DNA of 64,000 bases from assembly GCF_018873765.1 (NCBI RefSeq), contig NC_057916.1, positions 25,095,001-25,159,000 on the forward strand, in the 5' to 3' direction. Shown in pieces: positions 50,591-61,038 of this stretch; positions within the stretch are counted from its first letter, which is position 1, and each line of letters starts with the position of its first letter. A program made the translations under genes and the position numbers. Origin of the DNA: Telopea speciosissima. Its lineage: Eukaryota > Streptophyta > Magnoliopsida > Proteales > Proteaceae. The notes beneath the pieces were generated by a model that worked only from the letters and a program-made list of their open reading frames with translations, did no database searches and had not been told where the DNA came from.

Positions 50591-50941
50591 CAGGTGGACG
50601 ACTTGGCCTATGACGGTGACTACGAGCCGAACTCCGAGCCCCCTCCAGTTCCTAAGAGGAAGAAAAAGAAAGGCCCGGACCCTTTGTGGCTCCGGTATCA
50701 GGCTGGTTGCCCTAATGTCGGCCCTCTTGGCGAAGACAGAGGCCGTTATCAGTTTATTGTTGATTACGGCTCTGGCAAACCATGCTCGTTGAGCTACTGC
50801 TCACCTTCGAGCCCACAGCCGCCTCCCGACCCACCGACTCCACAGTGCAAGCCCGGCCCTCCACCGGCACTACCTTCTCCACCAGCATCTCCTCCTTTGA
50901 TGCTCTGGCAGTCACAGGTCCAGCAGACCATCCCCTGTTTT
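50591..50941 (+). pseudogene. Probable C-terminal part of the viral movement protein region
   Basis: In frame from 50594 the sequence is acidic (DDLAYDGDYEPNSEPPPVPK), then basic (KRKKKKGPDPLWLRYQAG), then strongly Pro/Ser-rich to about 50930. It follows the scrambled patch and precedes the Copia B gag ATG (50942). Its assignment to the virus rests on position and on the DDLAYD link to the 50195 sequence, so it is tentative. Confidence 0.45.
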
Positions 50942-51790
50942 ATGGCTTCTGGTTCCGATAGTATCAGCAAGAATTTTCCTCCTACAGCTGACTATGAGGA
51001 TTCGGACCGTCGTCGCCATAAATGGAAAGTCACACCTCCCAGTATAATTGATAATTTGGGACAGACTCGTTGGATATCCAATGATGCTATGGGGATGTCC
51101 TACTTGCTCAATCTATGCAACTTGACATCTCCAACAATTATTTATTATTGGAAACATCCCATCAGATTTGGAGTGCGGCCAAGGAAACCTATGGATAGGT
51201 AGGGAATGATGCTCAGGTATATGAGATTGAGAAGAAAGTACATGACACCATCCACAAGGAACTATCGGTCTCTACCTATTATGCTACCCTTAAGGGTTTG
51301 TGGCAGCAATTGGATCACTACTCTGATTATGAGCCTTCCGTTGCCATTGATATTGCTGCCTATAGTAAGCATGTTGACAAAAGGCGGGTCTACAAATTTT
51401 TGGCTGGTCTAAATGTTGAATTTGATCCTATTTGTGTCCAAGTCCTTAGCAGGTCACCCTTCCCTACATTGGAGCAGTCCTTTGCTTTGGTCCTTACTGA
51501 AGATACTCGTCGGGGTGCTATGCTACACACTCCCACTGTTGATAGATCTGCTCTACAGGTTGGGACCAGCCCTACTGCCATAGCTGATGTCAATGCATCT
51601 ACCAAGGAACCTGTCAAGTGTTAACATTGCCATAGGCCCTATCATACTAAAGCAAATTGTTGGAAGTTACATGGTAAACCTGCTGATTTTGAGGCCAAGC
51701 ATGGTCGTGGAAAGACTAAAACTAAGCTAATCATACTGAAGTTGTTACTACCAACTCCACTGCTGACACTGGTTTCTCCCAGGAAGAATT
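50942..51790 (+). pseudogene. Copia B gag
   Basis: ATG at 50942. Copia gag blocks follow: RWISNDAM, MQLDISNNYLLLETSHQIWS, YEIEKKVHDT, ATLKGLWQQLDHYSDYEP and KFLAGLNVEFDPICVQVLSR. A degraded zinc knuckle follows (the first Cys is followed by a stop at 51622; C-H partners read HCHRPYHTKANCW). Stops at about 51200 and 51622 and frame changes disable it. The usual LNGxNYxxW block near the N-terminus is missing, possibly lost at the virus junction. Confidence 0.75.
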
Positions 51791-51799
51791 TCAAGCTCT

Positions 51800-52241
51800 T
51801 CGTCGTATGTTGAAGACTTCCGCTGCCTCTACTACATCAACACCTGCCAGTTCTTCCACTCCATCAGGTTCCCATTTTGCTCATTCAGGTATTTCATTTA
51901 GAGGTCATTGTGCATCGGCAGTCTCCAGTTCGTGGATGATAGACTCTGGTGCCACTGATCATATGACTGGATCTTCTAGCCTTTTTCACAAATATTTTCC
52001 CACCTCTGGTCAGGATAAAGTTCAAGTGGTTGATGGTATCCTTTCTTCTGTTTCTGGAAAAGGCTCCATCCGTTGCTCTCCTTCTCTTACCTTATCTTCT
52101 GTTTTTCATATTCCTAACTTTACTACTAATCTCCTTTCCATTAGTAGCATTACTAGAGATTTGAATTGTAAGGTAGACTTTTTTTCCTTCTCATTGTGTT
52201 TTTCAGGATCTGGAGACAGGGAAGACGATTTCATGTGGTAA
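51800..52241 (+). pseudogene. Copia B protease region
   Basis: An open frame with the Copia protease block SSWMIDSGATDHMTGSSSLF, then KVQVVDGILSSVSGKGSI and SSVFHIPNFTTNLLSISSIT. The frame shifts near 52210 into the pre-integrase region. Confidence 0.85.
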
Positions 52242-52242
52242 G

Positions 52243-53528
52243 GTGCATGTTGGATTGTACCTACTTGATGGTGGTAGTTCTCCAGCTGCATTACCTTCCC
52301 ACCTATATCAAACTTCTTCAGTCTCTTCTGATCTTTATCAATGGCATTCTCGCTTAGGTCACCCCCCTTTAGGAACTTTGTCTCTTTTATTTCCTAGTTT
52401 GGTTAAGCAATGTAATAAGAATGAATTTTTTTGTGAGGCATGTGTTCTGGCCAAACAGACTCGTTCAACTTATTCGGTTTCTAATAAAAGAAGTATTTTA
52501 CCTTTTAATTTGGTTCATTCTGATGTGTGGGGACCTAGTCGTAAACATTCTATCTCTGGCCACCGTTGGTTTGTTTCTTTTATTGACTGTCATTCTAAGA
52601 ATACTTGGGTGTATATGATGCATTCTAAGAGTGAGGTTTATCCCTGCTTTCAGCATTTTCATAACTTGGTTCGGACCCAGTTCAATGCCACTCTGAAAAT
52701 TTTGAGGAGTGACAATGGCATAGAATATATGGAGGGTTCATTCCAAAAGTACCTTGCTGACCATGGAATTATTCACCAGACCAGCTGTGTAGATACACCT
52801 ACCCACTATGGGGTGGCTGAGCGCAAGAACCGCCACTTATTGGAAGTGGCAAGGGCACTTATGTTTGCCCGTCATGTCCCTTCCCAATATTAGGGGGATG
52901 CTGTCTTCACTGCGGCATACCTTATTAATAGGATGCCCACTCGGGTACTTGACTCTCACAAACCTGCTGAAATTTTACATGGATCTTCTTCTTTTGTGGT
53001 TCCCCCAAAAATATTTGGTTGTGTTTGTTATGCCTGGGATACTCGGTCCCCAGGTAAACTTGATCCTCGTGGGCTGCGCTGTATTTTTTTGGGTTATTCT
53101 GCAACCCAGAAAGAATATAAGTGTTACCATCCTCCTACTCGACGTACTATGGTGAGTATGGATGTGGTCTTTCATAAGACCCTTTCTTATTATTCTTCAT
53201 CACCTCTTCAGGGGGAGAATGTTAGTGAAGATGTGCTACCTTTGGACAGTTTTTCTCCTTTACTTCCTAATTCCCAACCCGGGTTGGATCCTATTGACCA
53301 CCCTAGTGCACCTACTATTGTTGTTGCTGTCCCTATTGCTGCCCCTCCTCTTGTCCCTTCTCCTGAAGAGAATCCAATGCAGGGGGAGACTAGAGTTAAT
53401 GGTAATGATGAAGGTTCTCTTCAAGGGGAGCTCACTCTAGTTCAGAAAACCATTAGTGAGTTTCAGAAGAGAATTGATGATTCTAACATGAAGGTATATA
53501 AAAAAAGTCGTACAAAAAATAAGCAGCT
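52243..53528 (+). pseudogene. Copia B integrase
   Basis: The zinc segment WHSRLGHPPLGTL / CEACVLAKQTR is followed by the core with LVHSDVWGP, LRSDNGIEY and GVAERKNRHLLEV. All three catalytic acidic residues are present, unlike Copia A. A TAG at 52891-52893 replaces an expected Trp codon (SQY*GDAV). The downstream LINRMPTRVL, IFGCVCYAWD, CIFLGYSATQKEYKCYHP and MVSMDVVFHKTLSYY blocks are standard. The reading is interrupted at KNKQL by the LTR element at 53529. Confidence 0.88.
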
Positions 53529-54664
53529 TAATGTAGTCCTAGGTAGGAGTAGTCCCACTAGGTACCAGGGTAATAGGATCACCAAACAAGGCTGGCCGAT
53601 TGGGACAGCTTAGGCTAATTAGGGCAGACTTAGGGTTAGGGTTAGGGTTTCGAGCTAGGGTTTTATTTGGTAATGATGTGCAGGTATTTAGGAGTCTATT
53701 GGTGTAGGTTTGGATTGATTTGCATGAAATTGGAAATCTAGGGTTTCGGATAGGAGGCCCTATGAAAATGGACTGTTTGTAAAATCTAGGGTTTAGGGGC
53801 AGATTTTAGAAAAGGGGCTTATAGGGTTTTAATATGCAGGTTTAGGGGATCCTAATGATGTAAAGAGATTAGGGTTTGAAGGGGTTGTAAAATTCTGCTG
53901 TTGGGGGCAGAATCGGTTGCAGGTTTTAGGGTTTAATGGAGTGAGGGAATGGAGGGGTTAGAAGAAGAAATTGGGTGTCAAACTTACTGGAGATTCCACT
54001 GGCAGCAGCTTGAACAGATGTGAAGGATAGAGCCACCTTCGAATTGAAGAAGATCCTCCCAGCCGTCACGGCATAAGGAGTCAACCGGATTCCACCAGTC
54101 CCTTTCTACCTTGATAGAACCACAAGGATGCACACTCACAAGGAGCAACACTCAACAGAGCAGGGCAGTAGCAATGGCAGCAAACAAAAGCTTTTCATTA
54201 ATCAAATTCGTGTACAATGCTAGCCTCCCTTACAAACTTATATAGAAGACTCAAAAATAGACTTAGACACTAAAAAGGAATGGCCTAATCCTATCCCTAA
54301 CCTATTATGTAATTTAAATTGACTAGGAAACTAAAATACTAAAGGAAATAGACTCAAAACATGGCTGGATTTACAGAGTCCTAATCCAGCCCAACTTCCA
54401 TCACATGACCACTTAACCAAGTCAAATGATCACTTAAATTGAACCAATTGGATGCAACCAATTTGAACCGGTTCAATTAGAAAACATAAAAATAAATTAA
54501 GTATTGGGTTAATCCCGTATGCAACCTATGTACCCCTAGTTTAGGTTCATTAAAGTGGCCTAATACATAGAAAACCCTTGGGAACAAAGGCCCAACATGT
54601 ATATAACCCAACCCTAGGCCTATTTCTAAAGAAATAAGCCAATATCTATGATGAACCTGCATCA
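53529..54664 (-). repeat. LTR (3' on minus strand) of the 53529-56863 element
   Basis: 1136 bp, plus-strand ends TAATGTAGTCCTAGGTAGG...GATGAACCTGCATCA. Contains GACTTAGGGTTAGGGTTAGG near 53628. Confidence 0.9.
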
Positions 54665-54692
54665 ACTCTCCCCAACTTGAAAAAATTTGTCC

Positions 54693-55274
54693 TCAAATTT
54701 TGCAGTGATGAGGGGGAATCAACATGTGATCAGCAGCTTTGACCATCCCCAAACAAAATTCCGATGAGGTAGGAACATTGGGGATAAAGTCTTCAATTCG
54801 TGGAGCTTTCTCTTCGAAGAACCATGGTGGCATAACAAACTCTATGTGTTCTACCTGTGAATCAGCAGCAACTGTCAATGTCTCGTCCATAGAGCCTTCA
54901 GTGTTAGCAACCTTCTCATCTAATGCATGAGACACAAGCTCCACCTCTTTAAGAGCAGCATCTTGAATGTCGATGATTTCTTGTTGAGTGTTCTCAACCA
55001 CCACTTCATCTTCCATATCCTCAGCCTTGTATACTTTGCTCTCTTCAATGTAGGCCTCTTCAGTAGTTTCTTCTACCATTGTGTTTTGGACCTCCACATC
55101 AATTTGATGGTTGAGCTTCTCAACCATGATCTCAACTACTGGTGCAGCTTGGTCTACTTGAATTTCTTTAGCTATAGGTTCTTGAATCTCTTCAACACAA
55201 ACCGCCTCAGTAGAATCTTCTATTGGTGCATCCGCCATTGGTGAAACTTCAAACACAATCGATGCCACTTGCAT
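54693..55274 (-). CDS. Acidic ORF 2 in the non-autonomous LTR element
   Basis: 193 codons, extremely acidic and Val/Glu/Ala-rich (EETTEEAYIEESKVYKAEDM; EDEVVVENTQQEIIDIQDAA), ending with a less biased tail (FVMPPWFFEEKAPRIEDFIP; FCLGMVKAADHMLIPPHHC). It resembles no gag or pol domain and has no zinc knuckle. It lies downstream of ORF 1 in another frame, separated by 70 bases containing stops. The two could once have been one protein of about 330 residues joined by a frameshift. Possibly captured host sequence. Function unknown. Confidence 0.5.
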   Translation of the reverse strand: MQVASIVFEVSPMADAPIEDSTEAVCVEEIQEPIAKEIQVDQAAPVVEIMVEKLNHQIDVEVQNTMVEETTEEAYIEESKVYKAEDMEDEVVVENTQQEIIDIQDAALKEVELVSHALDEKVANTEGSMDETLTVAADSQVEHIEFVMPPWFFEEKAPRIEDFIPNVPTSSEFCLGMVKAADHMLIPPHHCKI

Positions 55275-55344
55275 TTGAGTTGACAGTCGATGTGGTCACC
55301 TTTGGTTGTAACCCTTTTAGAGTAAACAAATGGTATAGACGGTG

Positions 55345-55692
55345 TCAATCAGGTAGGACACACGAGTTGTTTTCAGGTTCAATCCAACCTTGTCGCTCAT
55401 CCAACCAATTACAACCTACTGCAATAATGCTCCTTGGAGATGGTACCGGCTTACACCAAGCACTATCAGAGTATGAGGAACACTCAAATTCAACAAAGAC
55501 TTGACCTGTAGGCATGATGCAAATCTCTCCTGATTGGGACAACATAGCCACCACGGATTGTGAAATAATGTTGTTATGTCGCCTCTCATCAACAACTAAT
55601 ATGGTCGTATTCCCATTGGGTAGATGAACTTGGGTCTTGAAAACGAATGGAGGTGGGTCTTTCGAGGCTTGGTTGGAGCTTCCCTCCGCCAT
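55345..55692 (-). CDS. ORF 1 in the non-autonomous LTR element
   Basis: 115 codons. The ATG (55692-55690) lies one base after the primer site. The peptide starts MAEGSSNQASKDPPPF and has a globular-looking body (FKTQVHLPNGNTTILVVDER; NIISQSVVAMLSQSGEICIM; FVEFECSSYSDSAWCKPVPS; AVGCNWLDERQGWIEPENN). No known domain is evident. A weak resemblance of the VVDERRHNNIISQSVV stretch to retroelement protease surroundings is not enough to call it. The same ATG-at-primer-site arrangement is seen for gag in the TR-GAG element, so this is probably the element's translated product. Confidence 0.55.
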   Translation of the reverse strand: MAEGSSNQASKDPPPFVFKTQVHLPNGNTTILVVDERRHNNIISQSVVAMLSQSGEICIMPTGQVFVEFECSSYSDSAWCKPVPSPRSIIAVGCNWLDERQGWIEPENNSCVLPD

Positions 55693-55693
55693 A

Positions 55694-55705
55694 GCTCTGA
55701 TACCA
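55694..55705 (-). promoter_or_regulatory. Primer-binding site of the 53529-56863 element
   Basis: On the minus strand TGGTATCAGAGC, perfect initiator tRNA-Met complement, three bases from the LTR end and one base before the ATG of ORF 1. Confidence 0.88.
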
Positions 55706-55708
55706 ATT

Positions 55709-56863
55709 TAATGTAGTCCTAGGTAGGAGTAGTCCCACTAGGAACCAGGGTAATAGGATCACCAAACAAGGCTAGCTGATTGGGACAGCTTAGGCTAATT
55801 AGGGCAGACTTAGGGTTAGGGTTAGGGTTTCGAGCTAGGGTTTTATTTGGTAATGATGTGCAGGTATTTAGGAGTCTATTGGTGTAGGTTTGGATTGATT
55901 TGGATGAAATTGGAAATCTAGGGTTTCGGATAGGAGGCCCTATAAAAATGGACTGCTTGTAAAATCTAGGGTTTAGGGGCAGATTTTAGGAAAGGGGTTT
56001 ATAGGGTTTTAATATGCAGGTTTAGGGGATCCTAATGATGTAAAGAGATTAGGGTTTGAAGGGGTTGTAAAATTCTGCTGTTGGGGGCAGAATCGTTGCA
56101 GGTTTTAGGGTTTAATGGAGTGAGGGAATGGAGGGGTTAGAAGAAGAAATTGGGTGTCAAACTTACTGGAGATTCCACTGGCAGCAGCTTGAGCAGATGG
56201 GAAGGATAGAGCCACCTTCGAATTGAAGAAGATCCTCCCAGCCGTCACGGCGTAAGGAGTCAACCGGATTACATCAATCCCTTTCCACCTTGATAGAACC
56301 ACAAGGATGCACACTCACAAGGAGCAACACTCAACAGAGCAGGGCAGCAGCAATGGCAGCAAACAAAAGCTTTTCATTAATCAAATTCGTGTACAATGCT
56401 AGCCTCCCTTACAAACTTATATAGAAGACTCAAAAATAGACTTAGACACTAAAAAGGAATGGCCTAATCCTATCCCTAACCTATTAGGTAATTTAAATTG
56501 ACTAGGAAACTAAAATACTAAAGGAAATAGACTCAAAACATGGCTGGACTTATAGAGTCCTAATCCAGCCCAACTTACATCACATGACCACTTAAGTTGT
56601 CACATGACCACTTAACGAAGTCAAATGATCACTTAAATTGAACCAATTGGATGCAACCAATTTGAACCGGTTCAATTAGAAAACATAAAAATAAACTAAG
56701 TATTGGGCTAATCCCGTATGCAACCTATGTACCCCTAGTTTAGACTCATTAAAGTGGCCTAATACATAGAAAACCCTTGGAAACAAAGGCCAAACATGTA
56801 TATAACCCAACCCTAGGCCTATTTCTAAAGAAATAAGCCAATATCTATGATGAACCTGCATCA
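55709..56863 (-). repeat. LTR (5' on minus strand) of the 53529-56863 element
   Basis: 1155 bp, collinear with 53529-54664. The chief difference is a short duplication near 56592-56612 (GTCACATGACCACTTAA repeated), which adds about 20 bases. Confidence 0.9.
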
Positions 56864-56868
56864 CAACT

Positions 56869-58617
56869 TCAATCCACTGCAGCACCAATACCCATACAAT
56901 TGCCAACCCTAGATCTAGAGCCTACTTCTCCATCTGGTAAGAGTTCTTCTCTTGACCTTCCCATTGCCCAGCGCAAAGGTATTAGGGCTTGCACTTAGCA
57001 TCCCATATCTCATGTTGTTTCTTATCACTCTCTTTCACCATCCTTTTGTGCATTTGTTTCTTCTCTTTCTTTTGTTCGTATTCCTCAAAATTGGCAGGAA
57101 GCTTTGACAGATGGAAAATGGAAGGCAACAATGATAGAAGAAATAAAAGCTTTGCAAAAGAATAATACATGGGAGCTTGTTTTGTCATTCTTCCTCCAGG
57201 GAAAAGACCAATAGGATGCAAGTGGGTGTTTGTGGTGAAGCAGAAAGTGGATAGTACGGTTGATAGATATAAAGCACGACTTGTGGCCAAAGGATTCACT
57301 CTGACGTATGGGATTGATTATCAGGAGACTTTTGCTCCAGTTGCCAAGTTAAACACTGTCAGGGTATTATTGTCCTGTGCAGTAAATCTAGGGTGGGATC
57401 TACAACAGTTGGATGTGAAGAATACATTTCTTCATGGAGAGCTTGCAAAGGAAGTTTATATGGAGATTCCTCCAGGTTTTTCATGTGCTGAGACTCAAGG
57501 CAAAGTATGCAAGTTGAAAAGAGCTCTGTATAGACTAAAGCAGTCACCCAGAGCTTGGTTTGGCAGGTTTCACAAGGCCATGGTTTCTGTGGGGTATAAA
57601 TAGAGCAATGCTGATCACACTTTGTTTATCAAGCGGCGAGGCGATAAGGTTACTATCCTGATTGTATACGTTGATGACATAGTGATGACAGGCAATGATA
57701 GTGTTGAAATGTCCCATTTGAAGACCTTCTTGGGAAGTGAGTTTGAGATAAAGGTTCTAAGGAAGCTAAGGTATTTTCTTGGCATTGAGGTTGCCCGTTC
57801 TTCTAAGGGCATCTTTTTGTCTCAAAGAAAGTACGTCCTAGACCTATTGTCTAAGATTGGTTTATTGGGCTGCCATCCCTGGGATACTCCAATAGAAGCC
57901 AATTCTAGATTGAAGGAAAATGATGGTGAACCTGTAGATAAGGGTCGATATCAGCAATTGGTGGGCAAACTAATCTACCTCTCCCATACTCGGCCAAACA
58001 TAGCATTTGCAGTGAGTTCAGTCAGTCAGTTCATGCATGATCCCTATTCCACTCATATGGTTGTTGTGCTTCGAATTCTTCACTACTTGAAGTCAACTCC
58101 AGGAAAAGGGATCCTTCTTTCACCGCATGATCACCTTCGTGTCGAAGCCTACACAGATGATGTTTGGGGTGGCTCTTTTGATAGGAAGTCTACCTCTGGT
58201 TACCGTACATTTGTAGGTGGCAATCTTGTCACATGACGAAGCAAAAAGCAGAATGTTGTGTCAAGGTCTAGTGCTGAAGCAGAGTTCCGTTCCATGGCTC
58301 AAGGAATTTGTGAGTTGTTATGGCTCCAAGGCTTACTTCAAGACCTTGGTGTTCCTGTTCGTCGTCCCATGATGTTGTACTGTGACAACAAAGCTGCCAT
58401 CAGCATTGCCCACAATCCCGTGCAGCATGACCGTACCAAGCACGTGGAGATAGACCGACATTTTATCAAGGAAAAGCTGGAAAGTGGGCAGATTTGCATG
58501 CCTTTTGTGAAGTCTGAAGACCAGTTGGGTGATGTCTTTACCAAAGGGCTGAGTGGGAAACTCTTTCATTGTAATCAGTTCAAGTTGGGCATGAATGACA
58601 TATATGCTCCAACTTGA
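56869..58617 (+). pseudogene. Copia B reverse transcriptase and RNase H
   Basis: After the LTR insertion the reading resumes with a linker, then WQEALTDGKWKATMIEEIKA. From 57169 a single frame holds RT: IGCKWVFVVKQKVDSTVDRY, LVAKGFTLTYGIDYQETF, LQQLDVKNTFLHGELAKEVY, LKQSPRAWFGRF and the catalytic IVYVDDIVMTGND. YFLGIEV follows, then RNase H (YTDDVWGGSFDRKSTSGY; SRSSAEAEFRSMAQGICE; LYCDNKAAISIAHNPVQHDR; QLGDVFTKGL), ending MNDIYAPT and TGA at 58615-58617. Two in-frame stops (57601-57603 and 58234-58236) and a frame change near 57165 disable it. Confidence 0.9.
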
Positions 58618-58624
58618 AGGGGAG

Positions 58625-58853
58625 TGTTGAATAGAACCTATACCCGATAGGGGTATTTTGGAGTTTTACTTATTTGGGTACTGTTCACAGGTACTGTCCA
58701 CGTGAACAGTACCGTGAACAGTATTAGTTAGAGTCAAGAGGGTATTTCTGTACTACTATAATTCTGGAATCTTCTTCCATATTATTATAAATACAAGGGC
58801 TTGGTGATTTATTCAAATCACTCAAGCATTGCAATTAATATGTTCTTTTAACA
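58625..58853 (+). repeat. 3' LTR of Copia B
   Basis: 229 bp, preceded by the purine tract TTGAAGGGGAG. Followed by GTAAA, the TSD partner of GTGAA at 43505-43509. Confidence 0.93.
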
Positions 58854-58858
58854 GTAAA

Positions 58859-59159
58859 CCTAGGATGTTACCAAATGGATACATGGTTGATGGTTCAGCT
58901 GACGACATTGGCTTTCTAGTTCTACAAAGATCATGCATACAGAATTGTTTTTCTGTGCCCAGGAAGAACCAAAGTAGTAGAAGTATGGATGTCAGTGCTG
59001 ATACAAAGCTTAGTCCTGTCCATGTCTAAAACAATTATGCATCACCAAAGTTCGAGAAGCAAACTTATGCCCTCAACAGTTTCTAAAGTAAAATGATACA
59101 CATACAATTGCACTGAATAAGCATAAGATCTAAAGAGAAGTAAAAGAAGTTTGAACATC
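58859..59159 (+). other. Host flank with an unassigned open frame
   Basis: About 300 bases of non-repeat DNA. An open frame (about 58864-59029) reads LPNGYMVDGSADDIGFLVLQ and ends SMDVSADTKLSPVHV. It could be a terminal exon interrupted by Copia B, but no partner exon is seen in the spacer at 43371-43509. I do not call a gene. Confidence 0.3.
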
Positions 59160-60246
59160 TAATGTAGTGCTGTAATTGAAGACTCAAAACAGTACCAAAA
59201 CAGAATCTTTTCTCAGAGAATAAAGGGTAAAGGCTGGCACGCCGGCGCTGTGCCCAGCCTGAATCTGTCTCTCACCCACCCCCTTTGGAAATGACCACCC
59301 TGCCCTCCCTATCCCCCCCTCTCCATTGGGCACAGCAAGAAGAAATCAATAGAAGCAGCAAATCGATTCAACAATCAGATTGATGGAATTAAACCTGGAA
59401 AACAGGAGCAGAAAAGGAATTCTTAAATATATCCAGATCAGCAAGTCTGATCTGTAAGAAATCCTGGTCGAAGGTCTTCTCTACGGTGAAGAACAACTCT
59501 TCAAAAATTGAGGATGATCTGATGGCCAGATTCCCTTAATTGAATTTTGAGTAAAAAAAGATGTGCATATGAATTCTAGATCAGAATTTAAGTTGCAGAA
59601 AACCAGAAGAAACTAACTTGAAAAATGAAGGGGAAGAAAGAAGAACAAGAATAGGAGAAAAACACCTGGGTTTCACACCGTAACATGGTTGGAACTTGGA
59701 AGGATCAAACACCAGCCAGCCTTGATCAAACACAAGGGGGATCTCCACGAAATGAAGAGAACAGCAGCAGCAAATTGAACTTCGGTTATTAAAATTGTAG
59801 CCCAAGAATGAGCCTCACGGTTTGTTTATATTGACAATAAAAGACAGAGTTCGAGTTGGTTAGGGAAACCCCCTAGCTGACTCCAATTACAACTCAGAAC
59901 TCCTTATAAAAGCCTGCATGAACTTTAAAGGGTTGTAGACCCAAAATAAAAGACTTAAAACAATAAAGAAATATCTAACTACTTAAAATAAGGACAATTA
60001 ACTAAATAATCACGTAAGTCCAGCCTCTACCCACATTAAAATGGCCATTACAATGAAAACCCAAGGGATCAAAGGCCCAACACATACATAACCCAACCCA
60101 AGGCTTATTTCTACTAAAATAAGCCCATTTAGGCCAACTTAAACACTTAACAAAAGAGAACCTTAAAACAGGAAATAAACACAACAGGCCACACGTAAGC
60201 TTGGCCTCTCTTGGTTCTCTTACGGTAGGTCTTCAGATCAGCATCA
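59160..60246 (-). repeat. Diverged solo LTR related to the TAATGTAG family
   Basis: Starts TAATGTAGTGCTG and ends GATCAGCATCA. It shares with the other LTRs the GAACAGCAGCAGCAAATTG block, the GGCCCAACACATACATAACC / AATAAGCCC block near 60077-60127 and the AAAATGGCC...GAAAACCCAAGGG block. The flanks ACATC and ACTTT do not form a clear TSD. The first 180 bases are poorly conserved, so the left boundary is approximate. It is an older relative or a sister subfamily. Confidence 0.5.
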
Positions 60247-61038
60247 ACTTTTCTAGTATTAAGAGATAGTTTCCTCTTTAAGGAAAATATTGTGAGACAT
60301 CACTCCCCATGGTTTCACTCATTGAAGGACCCAACCATGACCAAATTAGTGGTCAAAGAGAAAATATTATTTAGCTAATATACTACAGTTTACTTCTTCC
60401 ATGTCCATCATACGAGCAAAACTGACTTTTTTTTCCAGGGTATGCATGTATAGAAAGACTTCTGGAAGATTCAAAAATCACAATTGGCTTTTCTGAAATC
60501 ATCAAGGAAGCAAACTGTACTGCTAGATCTAATAATGGGATCTTGGTGCACAAGGCACGAACACTCAATAAAGTTAATTGCAAAAATCATTGTCACGTCA
60601 AGAGGACTTGCAAATTTCAAGGTCTATTCATTATTATCATATTTCATATTTATTGGATTGCCATATAACTCAACTCAGGTCCCAATAAATCATTTTAACT
60701 CAGAGTTCTTTGTTGTCCTTGTCTTTCCTTTTATTTTTTTTTATTTGTTTTTTAGGGGATGATACAGAGGTGTCAGAAAATATCAAGTTTTTTTATATAG
60801 CCTTTGGTTTCACCTTTGTATAATTTTAATACCAGACACTTCTTTTATTTGTCAAGAAAATAAATCATGGGCTACCTCTAAACAGATTTCCATGTAGAAT
60901 AATTATGGATGATGGAAGACATACGAAAACACAAAACTATTACTTTTCCAATTTTCACAAACTAATTTCATTGAATTATAAAACTGCTCAGGAAAAATCC
61001 AACACTGAAACAGATGTGAATTTCACGAAAGGCAGCAG
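60247..61038. other. Intergenic, 3' flank of the next gene
   Basis: AT-rich. The open frames at 60383-60583 and 60484-60762 overlap on opposite strands without recognisable content. It probably includes the 3' UTR of the minus-strand gene ending at 61039. Confidence 0.35.

Larger units (their letters stand above)
43990..50941 (+). mobile_element. Endogenous pararetrovirus (Caulimoviridae), permuted and broken
   Basis: Nearly a whole caulimovirid genome in circularly permuted order. A coiled-coil segment comes first (44030-44420), then coat protein with zinc knuckle, protease, RT, RNase H and a C-terminal extension (to 48778). A repeat-rich promoter with TATA box, the tRNA-Met primer site (48999-49011) and movement protein (49354 onward) follow. 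The permuted order MP-CP-PR-RT-RH fits petuvirus/florendovirus-type genomes with one long polyprotein. The segment 44030-44140 is repeated at 50480-50590, so the copy is terminally redundant. Frameshifts and stops are present throughout and it cannot encode a working polyprotein as it stands. Its boundaries with Copia B are approximate. Confidence 0.88.
53529..56863 (-). mobile_element. Non-autonomous LTR element of the TAATGTAG family, novel cargo
   Basis: LTRs 53529-54664 and 55709-56863, minus orientation, very similar to each other. The TSD is CAGCT (53524-53528) and CAACT (56864-56868), one change. The primer site is at 55705-55694 and a GGGGAGAGT purine tract adjoins the far LTR. The internal region is only about 1044 bp and has no gag, protease, RT or integrase. 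It encodes two ORFs (55692-55345 and 55274-54693) that I do not recognise. It shares its LTR plan, primer site and purine tract with the TR-GAG element but has entirely different cargo. Confidence 0.9.
43510..58853 (+). mobile_element. Copia LTR retrotransposon B, with virus and LTR insertions
   Basis: LTRs 43510-43725 and 58625-58853 (TGTTGAATAG...TTTTAACA). The primer site TGGTATCAGAGC is at 43726-43737, and a GAAGGGGAG purine tract precedes the 3' LTR. Gag, protease, integrase, RT and RNase H are in Copia order. The 15.3-kb length comes from an endogenous pararetrovirus in the leader (about 44.0-50.9 kb) and a second TAATGTAG-family element (53529-56863). Stops and frameshifts make it inactive. 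It is a different family from Copia A: the LTRs are unrelated and the RT blocks differ. Confidence 0.93.

Noticed and set aside
53628..53660. Telomeric repeat or interstitial telomere
   Set aside because: TTAGGG words are few, irregular and confined to the LTR family. They are not a telomere array.
59160..60246. Full LTR element rather than a solo LTR
   Set aside because: No second LTR, primer site or internal coding sequence is found on either side.
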